From the NCBI GenBank assembly GCA_025667525.1, contig CM046879.1, positions 382,935,039 through 382,999,038 on the forward strand: a stretch of DNA of 64,000 bases, given 5' to 3'. The stretch comes from Glebionis coronaria (taxonomy: Eukaryota > Streptophyta > Magnoliopsida > Asterales > Asteraceae). The position numbers and the translations under genes are program-made. Below, in pieces: positions 51,231 through 62,334 of the stretch; the first letter of the stretch is position 1; each line of letters opens with the position of its first letter. The notes beneath the pieces are model-generated. The model saw only the letters and a list, made by a program, of their open reading frames with translations. It was not told where the DNA came from and did no database searches.

Positions 51231-52706
51231 GACAGGAACATTTACCATGTTTAGATTTGTTGAGGGATCGGTGTTGGTAACTTCATATTCTAGACTAGTA
51301 AGGTTTAAGTATGTACCTACCGGATCTGACACTGATGTAGATTTGGTTACACTCGTCTCCTAGTTGATGTCACCGATCTTTGTCTCCAGATGGACCATCT
51401 CTGTTTGGACAGGTTGAATATCATCGATAATTGTTTCGTGTTGTTGATTATCGTCTTCATCATGAACTGGCTCGTCCTCGTAAGAATCAGGTTCTCCAAA
51501 GTCAGCAATGTCAGATTCTTTGGTTTCCTTTGACATTTGTCCAGATCCACTACCTCCTATCTCGTGTCTACTTCGCTGGAAAACCTGCTTTAATTGCTTT
51601 AGTTGTTGTCCTTCAGTCATCACAGGTTGTTGTTCTTCTATATCTTCATCCATGAGAAGTGACTTCTTTCCCTTAGCCTCTTTCTCCCATAATGTTACGG
51701 TTCTTGTTCTTTTACCTTTGTCTTGTGTTGGTGTATCAGCTTCTAAGGATTCAGGTTCCTTTTTTTGCCTTTGGGTTTTGGTGCATTGAATTCTACAACA
51801 GCTACTTTCTTTGTGTGTTCTTCATTTTCTTGTAGAAGTTTCTTGTATGCAGAGCTCTTTTTGATTTTCTCATTCAGCAGATTGTCTGGAACTGGAGTTG
51901 GAATTCCTTGATATAGACTTTTAGCTCCTTCTTGTTTCATGTTTACCAAAAGAAATCATCATCTTCTGAATTGTCGAAGAATCCGCCACGTTTATCGATA
52001 GCTTCATCGGCTTTCGTAAAGTAATTGATGATGAGATTTGTGAAGCGTGGAAACTAAAGATGTTCAGATTTCTTCTTGGTGTTTCTGAAAGCTTGATAAT
52101 CAAATTCTTCCCACGGTAGAGAAGCATAGTCTAAGTTGAGGCCCTTGTAAATTCCCTAAAATATTCGAGCCTGAGAAAGTCTCAAAGAATCTACACCTCT
52201 AGATTTTCTAGTCAAACACCGTATGAGTATGCTAAAAACTGCCTTCCATGGTGTCCGAGCCTAGGAGTGTTAAACTTAGACAAATTTCGCAATTCTTCAT
52301 CATAGCCAAGAGACTGAATCAACTCTACAATTTCCTCTTTGTCTGGACCGGGAACATATTTTTCCCCTTTGGCTAAAGGAGGGAATCCAAAGATTTGCCG
52401 AAACTGATCAAGAGAAAATACCTTTTGATGTCGGTTAATGTTAAATGAGAATTTTGTGTTTGTTATGGCCTTTATGGATGTACAGAACTCATACATGTAG
52501 ATTTCTGGAATAGATGTTGTGACCCTCAGTACATTTTTTATTGGTGAGAGATCAAGTAATTCGATAGCCACCCTGAATGTTGCTTGTGTTGGTGTATACC
52601 CTTCTTTCAATCTTAGGTTGTTTGCAATAAGTTTAAGACGTAAGTATTTTGGGACGAGTACAATATCAAGTTGACGTTGTTCCTCTTCAGTGCGAGTGCG
52701 AGACAT
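51231..52706 (-). pseudogene. COP-1 extra ORF, N-terminal part
   Basis: The protein starts at 52706 with MSRTRTEEEQRQLDIVLVPK and continues 164 codons (YLRLKLIANNLRLKEGYTP, IYMYEFCTSIKAI, VFSLDQFRQIFGFPP). A stop at 52212 follows. Scraps continue in shifted frames (NLIINYFTKADEA, MKQEGAKSLYQGIPTPVPDN, then KPKGKKRNLNP) until GYP-2 interrupts at 51230. From memory, the opening domain matches uncharacterised proteins common in Asteraceae copia neighbourhoods. It lies downstream of copia RNase H on the minus strand, where Sireviruses carry an env-like ORF. Role unknown. The C-terminal half is at 28900-31425. Confidence 0.75.
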
Positions 52707-54858
52707 GATTGCTGCTTAAGATAAAACATACACGTTGATACACAAAAATATATCATGATATATATAAACCTTAAATCATAACATAACATATTGCTAACAC
52801 TTAGAATATCACATAGAACAAATCAACTAGCACTCAACATCCCACAAAGTCTAACACATAACATTGCAAAACAAACATATCCCAAAATATCACAAGTTAA
52901 GATTTCTGAATATTTTACCAAGTTAAAAGTCAGAATCCCTTATGGTAAACAGATTTCGGAATATATCTCAAGTAAATTCTGAATTAAAGTCGAAATACAT
53001 GCCTAAAATAATTCGGAATATATCACAAAAAATTCGAAATACATGCCAAAAATAATTCGGAATAAATGAACAATAAATTCGGAATCTTTTATTTTATTAG
53101 ATCTCGGAATATGTTAGAGTGCAAATATTTCGGAATCCACGAAAAATAAATTTGGAATCTGTTATGTTTACAAAGATTTCGGAATCCACGAAAATAAATT
53201 TGGAATCTGTTATTATAAGAATTCGGAATATGTTATTTTAATCAAAATCCACATACATATGCACAATTCAAAATATTTGTTCAAGTGAAGAATTCGGAAT
53301 CCATGCATAAACAAATTCGGAATATGTCTCACATAAAGTTTTCGGAATCCATTTTCGTGTACAGAGTTCGGAATATGTAAACAGTTAAGATTCATGAATC
53401 TCACACAAATAAGAATTTGGAATCACTGATTTAAGAATTCGGAAAGATTAACCATATAAGAATTCGGAATTCGTTACATAGAAGATTTCGGAATAACTAA
53501 TTTGCAAAGAATTCGGAATAATCTGTTTATATCTCTGTTTTATCCAACCGCAACAAGCTAGAATCCTACATCAAATCTATGGCATTTTTCAGGCAAATTA
53601 AGCATACCCCATTGATTCTAATCCTTGACCCAACAAAGCCCACAAATCAATTTCGAGATACTATCCTAGATAAACCCTAATTGGGATTTGGGGATCTAGG
53701 AAATCAAAACCCTAAATAAAATAATAGGATAGATGTAGGAAGATTAAAAACACAAAAAATGAAATACCATAGGTGGATTAATCTAAAGATGATCACAAAA
53801 CAAAGATTCGAGGTAGAGTTTATCAATGGCGGCAAGAATATGTACTTGTTTATTTATGTGTATGTAGACGAAACAGAGAGAAAGAAGGGCGGGGGTGGTG
53901 GCTTTGAACTAGGTCAAATAAAAACCAAATTTACAATTTGGACCCCCTAAGTTCTTTCTAAATCCATTTTGATTTAAGCAAGTTATGCAAGATTTATTTA
54001 ACGTCCGTTAATAAAACTTAACATCCGTTATCACTTAAACGTTATCTTAACTATTTTCCAACACACCAAACAAACGTACTTAATCGAATTTGCCTAAAAT
54101 CCAATAATCTCTAAAACCAAATCAAATGCACGAGACGGTCTACAACATGTCCAATATCCACTAGCACGAAAAATACACGACATAAAACATTTAACCATTT
54201 TAATTTTCTGAAAAGACTTTTGAAGACAAATTTTGATGACAAACGCGATTTGATATTTTATCCCCCTTAAACAATGACCCATTTTCTATTTAAAGAGTTG
54301 TAATCGTTGTTTAAAGAGTCAAATACCGATGAAAGCATTTTCCATTTAATGTTTTATAGGAATGATTCTGGTGGCAATAAGATTTCTCTTATTTAAACAA
54401 AATATGTGCACTGAAGCGTACACAAATTTGTGTTAGACCAAGTTATAAAGTAAACTTGATCCCTTGTATGATTTTAGAGTAAACCATACCCGAGAAAATT
54501 AATTCCCGTTGTGAGTCAACGTTTTCAAAAGAAATACGTGACTTTAATGCGAAAAGCGGGTTACAGTCTGAAATAACTACAAGCCATATGGGCATGTTTT
54601 AAAATATTTACAACTTTTATACAAACTCTATTTATTGTGTTGTGTCAATTTTAATCGACATTTCTAAGGCCGAAAATATTATCATACTAAAAGACATGCC
54701 ATTTTAAAAATAAAATTATTTTTGGATTTTTCTTGATTTTATATATTTTTTTATGGTTTTTGTACGTTTTATATTTTTGTATTTTTTTTTGGTGGTTTAA
54801 ATATATACAATATATACATGATCACAATAGAAGGATTCTCGAGAATAGTTTACCACCA
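52707..54858 (-). other. COP-1 region between RNase H and extra ORF
   Basis: This is a 2.15-kb stretch with no credible ORF. It contains an array of TTCGGAAT-type motifs (52901-53523). On the minus strand upstream of that lies sequence resembling a plant gene leader: CT-rich stretches, TTTAGGGTTTTGATTTCCTAG and AATTAGGGTTTATC near 53640-53720. It could hold a promoter or a leader intron for the extra ORF. Confidence 0.5.
52901..53523. repeat. Degenerate TTCGGAAT array in COP-1
   Basis: About 20 or more copies of (A/T)TTCGGAAT or one-base variants occur, spaced roughly 20-40 bp. Partly alternating contexts (GGAATATGTT, GGAATCCACG, GGAATCTGTT) suggest a decayed higher-order tandem repeat. Confidence 0.85.
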
Positions 54859-55390
54859 CTATTCTGCAGATTCTTCTGCCAACTCCTGAAGAGTCGCCGG
54901 TGAGAATGATTTCATACCAAGCTTGTCGATCAAAAACTCGATACGTCCTCGATCTAAAGCCTTTGTGAACATATCCGCCAGCTGATATTCAGCGTTGACA
55001 AAGTACAGCTCGATTACTCCGTTTTCCACTTGCTCTTTGATGAAATGGTAGCGTATGCCAATATGCTTCGACCGGGAGTGTTGAACGTAGTTGCAGCAAA
55101 GGGCAATGGCACTTTTGTTATCGCAGTACATCGGAATTTCGTTGAATCCAAGACCGCAGTTAGTCAATTGTGATCTCATCCAAAGAACTTGAGCACAACT
55201 ACCGGACATGGAAATGTATTCAGCCTCTGTACTTGATATCGCAGCGCTTTTCTACCTTTTGGATGCCCAACTAATCAATCTATCTCCAAGAAGTTACACA
55301 CTTCCAGATGTGATACGTCTGGTATCTTGACACCGGGCGTGATCCGCATCTGCATATGATATTAGTGCAATAGAGGAGTACTTCGGATAC
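54859..55390 (-). pseudogene. pol: COP-1 RNase H (C-terminal end of copia pol)
   Basis: The minus-strand frame has YADADHA (first Asp), [12 protein letters not shown] (Glu), then [14 protein letters not shown] (Asp) and [19 protein letters not shown]. It ends with [15 protein letters not shown] and LGMKSF. This is the canonical Ty1/copia RNase H, with its three acidic positions present. Two nonsense codons lie at 55294-55296 and 55252-55254 (plus-strand coordinates). Upstream RT and integrase are missing; the copia sequence ends near 55390, where unrelated AT-rich sequence begins. Related copies in Asteraceae genomes come to mind but were not searched. Confidence 0.93.
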
Positions 55391-57450
55391 TAATGTCCAT
55401 TTTTTAGTATATATCGTTTTTCCTCTCAACTCGACTCGAATTGATTTCAGATTTTATCGTTTCAACTTAATTGTTTTTGGTTAATAGAGCTTGATTTAGT
55501 ATCTATTACTATTTGGCACAAAGCAAGCAAAAATGTAAAAATATCTATGAATGTAATACAAACACGTTGCACATAAATCAAATAAAAAATTTAAAATGAA
55601 AAATTATTCTAAAAAATGCCAAATGACAAAGTACAAATTTATAAAAGTAAAACTAATTTCTATAAACTAAAAAGAACAAATTTTATTAAAATCTAGAACT
55701 TTATAAAAACCGAATTCTAATACTATTAAAATTCTAATAACTAATATTGAAGTTTTATTATACGATTATTAATACTAAACTAGTTAGAATGAAATACAAA
55801 TTCAATTAATAAAGCTACTTCAACTCAAATGGTAACCTACGACCCATTAGTGTAACTACCGAATTACAATGAAAGATCAATTTGTATATCGACTAAAGTT
55901 GTGCAAATATAAGAAGGCATCAAATTAATGGAACGAGTCTAGCAAACTTATATTTTTTAATTTTTTTTTTTGATATTTTTATTTCTAAAAGGAAAAAAAT
56001 CCTACTTGCTAATTAGTGAACAAAATTCAACTTACAAATTTAATTTCTACACACTAAATCCTTGAGAAATGATATTTAAATAAAATTCACATTCCATCCC
56101 AAAGTGAGAACTAAATGACCTTGTTTAACTATTTTGATTGCTCAAAGATTACGTCTACTATTCCTAACAACTAAGTTACAAATTCAAGCTTCATAACAGT
56201 CTAACTTTTAAAGTGAATAATACTACACTATGTTACTAAATGGATGAAACTAAGATAATCAACTATGTATGATAGCTTTAAGAACCAATTTGAACAAATG
56301 AGATCAGATAAGTAATAGAAGCATTTAGCAATCAAAAATTACACTACAAACATTACACTAGCAGAATCCACTAACTATGTAGAAATTTAAAGCGAGATAA
56401 CCTTCGTCCGACGCCTGTCCGCTAATGTCGGCGTGCTATCGAACCGAACCGAAACTGATATCTATATTAACCGTTGAAACGAGTCGCGCTGTTGAACTAT
56501 TATTGACACAGCCGTGCCGTTGAACTATTATTGACACTAAACGAAACTCGAAACTTGAAACAAAAACTGATATCGAAGCTGCGCACTGATCTCGACTTAC
56601 CTATACTACTCTTTCATTCAAAAACCACCAGTTATCAAAACTAACCGCTTTTACTAACTAATCTCCATGAATTAATTGTCTTTATACCTCCTAACCTAGC
56701 TGCTACCACTACCATCCTTTGCAAGCTTTCAACCACTGAATTGAAACTTGAAACTAACAGAAATTAAAATCAAATATGACGTAACAGTGACTAACAGAAC
56801 TCAAACCGATTATTACTCCGACTGAACAGTAACTTGAATTGATAACTAGTAATAAAAACCTCGAAACAGCTAACATCAAAACCTCGCAAACTACAAAATC
56901 TGAATCTACTACAACTAAGGAACCCGAATCGAAACCAACAATAAGATAAACAATATCACATCCAAATCAAATTACTCACAAAAACATCAACCAAATCCTG
57001 TAGAAAACTTCTATAACTGAATCCAAAGCCGTTTTCATTAATCGAAACTCGATTACAAATATTAAGAAACAAGAAATTGATATGCATTTTTATTAATCTA
57101 AATAGATATGCATGATTTAATGGAACTGAAAGAAGAAAGAAGAAGTAAGCAGACCTGGAAACTTATACGATCGAATATAAAACGAAACATCAACCAAAAT
57201 CGGAAAACTTTTTATAAACCGAATATAAGATCTGAGTACAAAATAAAAGAACAAGAATCTTCGTTTTATATAAGGAAAACTAAATGAACATTAAATCCTA
57301 AATCTATAGCTACGATGGAAAGAAAATAAAACACATAGAGTAAAAAAATGAGAGCTACCTATACTGTAAATACATATCCTCATGAAAAGAAAAAAAAAAG
57401 ATGCTAAAAATAAATATAAAGTGCTGCGTGATTTCTAAGCTGTCCCCCAT
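55391..57450 (-). repeat. Probable diverged Tat/Athila-type LTR, no gene
   Basis: This is 2.06 kb of AT-rich sequence without a credible ORF. Its left end (TAATGTCC..., then TATCGTTTTTCCTC and CTCGAATTGATT) aligns loosely with the left end of the TAT-4 LTR (TAATAACT..., TTATCGTCC, TTCGAATTGATT). At the right end the minus strand reads TGGGGGACAG, a polypurine-like tract, next to the TAT-4 insertion. It could be the 3' LTR of an older element whose body lies beyond TAT-4. A short direct repeat GTTGAACTATTATTGACAC occurs twice at 56491-56537. Confidence 0.4.
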
Positions 57451-59121
57451 TAATAACTGAGCTTTTAGCTAAGTATAAAATCTTATCGTCCGATCTCTTC
57501 GAATTGATTATTGGTAGAAAGTGCGACTCAATTGTTCTTGGTGGACGATAATTTTGGGTTGTTTATCTATTTTAAACTAATGGTAAAATGAAAATTTCGT
57601 TGAGTAAAATTAAAGCTTTAAAATATAAACTAAAACGACGAGTTAAGAATAAATGATTGAAAATTTAAAGAAAACAAAATTAGAAAAACACTTGGTAAAA
57701 TTAGAGATTTTGGTAAGCGTGCAGTTTTTGGAAATTAAAACGTGATAATTTTATACTTAAAAACTTTGTAAAATCAAGAAATTTAACCCGTCGGAATGCC
57801 TGATCGGAATGTAATCGGAATATGGGAAAACAAGGCTAATCGGAATAACACTAAAAAACAACCCCTCAATCGGAACGTTGTAATCTGAATCTGATCGGAA
57901 AGCACTTGTCGGAATAAAAGAAAGGAATCTAGATCGGAATAAGTTAAAATGATACAATCGGAATACAAGAAAGGAATCCAAATCGGAATAAGTTAAAACC
58001 CTTATCTGATCTTAGTGATCGGAATACTAGTGATCAAATCGGAAAGTAAAACCCTAATCCGATCAAGTGATCGGAATAAAGAGGAAGCTAATCGGAATGC
58101 TTAATCGGAAAGGGGTTTACCCTTTCCGATGGTATGTATTCGAAAATAAGCTAAGAATTAAGCTATTTTCAATAAGCCAAATCTAAAACTTGATCGAATT
58201 AATGATAAGCCGAACTAGTAAGTACAAATTAAGAACTTTTTAAACTTTAAATAAGCAATCTTTTAAATCAAACCATAAAAAATGGAACTTTTTAAGAAAG
58301 CTTTTAAAAAGTAAATAAGCTAAAAATACAAATAAGCCAATAAGCACAAGGATCTTAAAGCTTAACAGTATGAAAGCTTAAATAGGAATAAAAAGATTAA
58401 CTTTTTAGTCACGAAAACATCAAGATCAAACACGGATCATTAATATTTCGGATCAAAAGTTACTAAAATAAAGAAAGGTAGAAAGAGATTAAAGAACTAA
58501 AACTTAAACTTAAACTTGATTAATGAAATCAAAATACAAAAAGCTTAATCTTGAAAGATTAAAAGAAGGAAAAGATGAAAACTTAGTGAGAGAAAGTTAG
58601 AACTTTCTCTCTCTAAAAACTAGAAAGAAAATAATGAAAAATGAAACTAGCTAGCTCTCCTCCTAATGTGATTAGGAGGGTATTTATAGGGAAAAATGGG
58701 AAGTGCATGTGTGGTGTGCTTCCTTCTTTCTTTAATTCTCGACTCGATTTAATTCTTTGTCTTTTCTCGACGTCGTCTCGGGATTTGAACTTTTCTTAAT
58801 AATTTTCTTCTTTAATTTAGACTTGAGTTCTTCGACTTCATTAAACTTTCGTCTTTAGACTTTTTCTTCGATAAATCTTCAGAATAGGTCTTGGACATCT
58901 GTTCTTTAAGCACTCTTGATCTCTTGACTTCGTCTTTTCTTGTTTTCTTCGATAAAAGCCCGTGAAAGCCCGTGTTTTCTTCCTTTTTCATCTTTTGGTC
59001 CTAAAACACAATAAAAACACAAACCACGCATAATTCCGACTTTTACGATATAAAATACACGTTTTGGTCTTGTTAATATTGGAAATAAGTGGTAAAAGGA
59101 TAAGTGTTTTCACACTTATTA
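57451..59121 (-). repeat. TAT-4 3' LTR
   Basis: It is 1.67 kb. Its minus-strand start TAATAAGTGTGAAAACAC corresponds to TAT-3 TGATAGGTGTGAAAACAC, and its end (TTATCG, TCTCTTCGAATTGA, then TAATAACT) corresponds to the TAT-3 LTR end. The CGGAAT array (57789-58131) lies at the same place as in TAT-3. The middle is quite diverged. A probable flank CCCAT lies at 57446-57450. Confidence 0.82.
57789..58131. repeat. ATCGGAAT array in TAT-4 LTR
   Basis: About 18 copies of ATCGGAA(T/A) occur at irregular spacing of roughly 10-40 bp. It ends in a perfect 11-bp stem-loop at 58104-58130 (ATCGGAAAGGG, loop GTTTA). Confidence 0.85.
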
Positions 59122-59137
59122 AATCCCCTACACTTGA
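59122..59137 (-). promoter_or_regulatory. TAT-4 polypurine tract
   Basis: On the minus strand this reads TCAAGTGTAGGGGATT and abuts the LTR. It is identical in its core to the TAT-3 tract. Confidence 0.85.
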
Positions 59138-61168
59138 CCATTGCAATGCCCTCATGCAATGCATTAATTTTAAAGCACGGTTTACATTTTCCATCATAAA
59201 TAACCCACATTGGCCTTTATTAAATACTAAACATTTAGGGAAAGTAAAAAGATAAAAACAAGTAAAGAAATCAAAGACTTACATTGGTTTTTGGATGCCA
59301 TGAACGTTTATCATCCTCAAGTTTCACGTTCCCTATACCAAGCTTAAAAACGAGATCATTGTTATTATAAGTTAGCAAACTAACACGAATTCATGTGGGC
59401 CAATTATTTACTTAGACTCCCTTATTCCTAGGTGTATCTATTATATTTTATTTTTGTCTTGAATGATCACGAGGATGCATTGTTTGACTTATTTCGATAG
59501 TTATTTAGGCCGAAAATAAAGTGAACAATTTAATCAATAGTTAACTAAAGGACAAAATCTTTTAAAACTGCTTCACGGGACCTCTTAAAGTTAATATCTT
59601 GCCATAACTCGCTTCACGATTTGAGACCTTTCTCGGACCGATATTTGGCAGCGACTTCATACTTCGAATCTTTGAGAGACGTTCTTGAAATTATGGTCTT
59701 CTCTTCATAATAGGAATTTCTTCACTTGAAGTTTTGAGAGATTCTTCATATTTGGACCACGACTTCTTCATTTTTCTCCAATCTTTATTTTGGACTTTGA
59801 TATACAACGATCTGCCTCCTTTTAGGACTTGGATCTATTTATCCTCATACCTTGTTAGGGCCTTTTTGGATAGACTTCTCCATGATCTGTTGGGGAGTTT
59901 TTGCTTTTCGTCGTGTTTCTCGATCCTTCATATTGATTTTCGATAAATGATTCTTCACATCACTTTTGGATCTTTAGCAACAAAATGTAGCCCTCATGCC
60001 TTGTTAGGGCCTTTTTGGACTCGCCAATCTTCGCATCCCGCTTCAATAAGTTATGCCTTGGCTATGAACTCTAATTAATACCGAGCAACTTTTAAACGAT
60101 CTTGGGCTAGAAGCTAAGTAACTTTTCAAATCGTACAACCTTATTTATTGCAGATAAATTTATTAACAAGCGATGGGAGAATAGGCTCATAATTAACTCA
60201 CATAAATTCACGAAAGAATACCAAACTTATAATTGACTCTATCATCGCTCGTCCTCCACAGTTTAAAACCTCAAGGAATGAGACTCGTGGATGCTTAGCC
60301 AATTAAATCAAAGTTTTGGGTTTTCGAGTCGCCTATAGGATCTTGCAACTTCTTAGACTTTTTCAAGCTTATAAATCGCATTTTAAAGTCCCCTTGATAA
60401 ACGACTCTCTAGGATCAATGATAGGATCTTGCGAAAAGTTCTTGTTCTTAACCCGTGAGAGTTAAGACCTTCGGGTTTTAAAGTTCCCTATATAAATGTC
60501 TAGCAAAACTTGAATTAAATACGTTAAGGATACTAGCTAGAGTAAACTTAGATAAGTAAACTCGGGTTGAGTCAAAAGATTCACAACGTTGAAAATTTTT
60601 AAACCACTTTATTGCAAATTTATTCTAGCAAAGAAAGAAAATAACCATAACAAAGGAAAATACAACTATACAACTAGGCCAAAATAGATTAAAAATTTTG
60701 AAAAATGTAGAAAAATCAAATTTTCCGGTTAAAATAAGGGCAAATTCATGGAAAGACCACTTACTTCGATAGGAGTCCCCCCTACACTTGATATAAACAT
60801 TGTCCTCAATGTTTAAGCATGTGGGAGTAAACTCCCCTACACTTAGGACATTGTGCACTTTGTTTAAATCTTGCTAAGGAAAGGACAACTAAAGTGATTT
60901 CAATGTGAACATATAAGATATGAAATATTGAATCACGACAGTATAGGACAGAACCGGGAAGACGGGTACACGGGATCACGGTTCGTCAAAAGTCATCGAG
61001 GTGCTCTTTGAAGCTTGAATCCCTGTAGAGAATAAGAAACAAGACAAAAAAACACATACGGGGCTCCCACTACACTTATTATGAAAGCAGTAAAGGATAG
61101 ATCACGGGTTGCCTCCCGAGAAGCGCTTGTTTTTTATAACCGAGTCACGAGCCTGACTCGACCCAAAA
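59138..61168 (-). other. TAT-4 3' non-coding region with conserved stem-loops
   Basis: It has no credible ORF and is colinear with TAT-3 43099-45124. It carries the stem-loop CGAGTCA/TGACTCG (61141-61160), the box GGGTTGCCTCCCGAGAAGCG on the plus strand (61107-61126), a perfect stem-loop AAACATTG/CAATGTTT (60795-60814), and polypurine-like motifs at 60775, 60832 and 61063. Confidence 0.75.
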
Positions 61169-62334
61169 CTAGTTCATGGGAAACGTGGTGAGGGATGGAA
61201 TCTTCTCATGAGAGATGTCCTCACCAAAATACAACTTCACACGCTGGCCATTCACCTTAAAATTGGGCCCATTTGGCTGAGAAAGCTTAATGGTGCCATA
61301 TGGGAAGACTTTGGAGACGGTGAATGGACCAGACCAGCGGCTCTTCAACTTGCCCGAGAAGATCTTCAACCGAGAGTTAAAAGTAAGACTTGATCACCAA
61401 TGTGGAACTCTCGGTTATTAATCCTTGCATCATGGGTGATCTTGGTCTTCTCTTTGTAGATCAATAAGTTCTCGTAAGCTTCATTCCTCAATTCATTAAG
61501 CTCGTTGAGTTGAATCTTGCGAATATCACCGGCTTTGTTGATGTCGAAGTTAGCCCACTTCAAGGCCCAGTATGCCTTATGTTCCAGCTCAATAGGGAGG
61601 TGGCATGCTTTCCCGTACACAAGACGATAAGGTGTGCAACCAATCGGGGTCTTATATGCTGTACGAAAAGCCCACAAAGCATCGTCTAACGTATCGGCCC
61701 ACGCGGAACGATGCTCTCCCACAATACGTTCCAGAATTCGCTTCAATCCACGGTTGGAAATCTCGGCTTGACCATTGGTTTGGGGATGATAAGAGGTGGA
61801 AAGACGGTGATTGACACCATACTTAGCCATGACTCTTGCAAATTTATCATTGCAAAAATGAGTCCCGCGGTCACTGATGATACAACGAGGAACATCGAAT
61901 CGAGCAAAGAGCTGCTTCAAAAAGTTCACAACCACCCTCACATCGTTCGTAGGGAGAGCCTTAGCTTCAACCCATTTAGAAACATAGTCAACGGCTACGA
62001 GGATGTACTTGTTCCCTTTAGATGATGGAAATGGCCCCATAAAGTCGATGCCCCATACGTCAAATATTTCACACTCTTGGATGAAATTTTGAGGCATCTC
62101 ATCTTTATGTGTGATCTTGCCTTGTCTTTGGCAAGCATCACAATGTTTAACCATGTCGTGAGCATCACGGTAAATGGTGGGCCAATAAAATCTAGAGTCG
62201 GATACTTTCTTCGCGGTGTAATTAGGACCAAAGTGACCACCGGTGGGTCCTTTATGGCAAGCGTCAAGGATTTGTTCCGCTGTCGGCCCATCAACACATC
62301 GACGAATGACAAGATCCGCACATTGTTTGAATAG
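61169..62334 (-). pseudogene. pol: TAT-4 integrase
   Basis: This is the same frame as RNase H, after a stop at 62335. The zinc region shows [12 protein letters not shown] and [10 protein letters not shown]. The core has [13 protein letters not shown] (Asp), [10 protein letters not shown] (Asp) and [14 protein letters not shown] (Glu), so the DDE triad is present. It continues with [16 protein letters not shown] and VYGKACHLP. Near 61366-61390 a one-base shift breaks the frame; the C-terminal part continues as GKLKSRWSGPFTV and PNFKVNGQRVK to a stop at 61169. No chromodomain is seen, which fits Tat/Athila and not chromoviruses. Integrase joins cDNA to the genome. Confidence 0.93.

Larger units (their letters stand above)
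27037..55390 (-). mobile_element. COP-1: partial Ty1/copia (Sirevirus-like?) element, host of GYP-2
   Basis: On the minus strand the order is RNase H, 2.15-kb spacer, long extra ORF, polypurine tract and candidate 3' LTR. The 5' LTR, gag, integrase and RT are not in the window. GYP-2 splits the extra ORF with ATAGT on both sides, proving continuity of the two halves. The Sirevirus label rests only on the extra ORF after RNase H. Confidence 0.7.

Noticed and set aside
52901..53523. CRISPR-like array
   Set aside because: Repeats are 8-9 bp, degenerate and irregularly spaced in a plant retroelement; there are no cas genes.
53759..53950. 63-codon ORF with a Gly-rich segment
   Set aside because: It is on the strand opposite to COP-1, short, and overlaps the leader-like sequence; no domain is recognised.
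57757..57981. Minus-strand ORFs rich in Phe/Ser/Ile
   Set aside because: They are translations of the ATCGGAAT array in an LTR.
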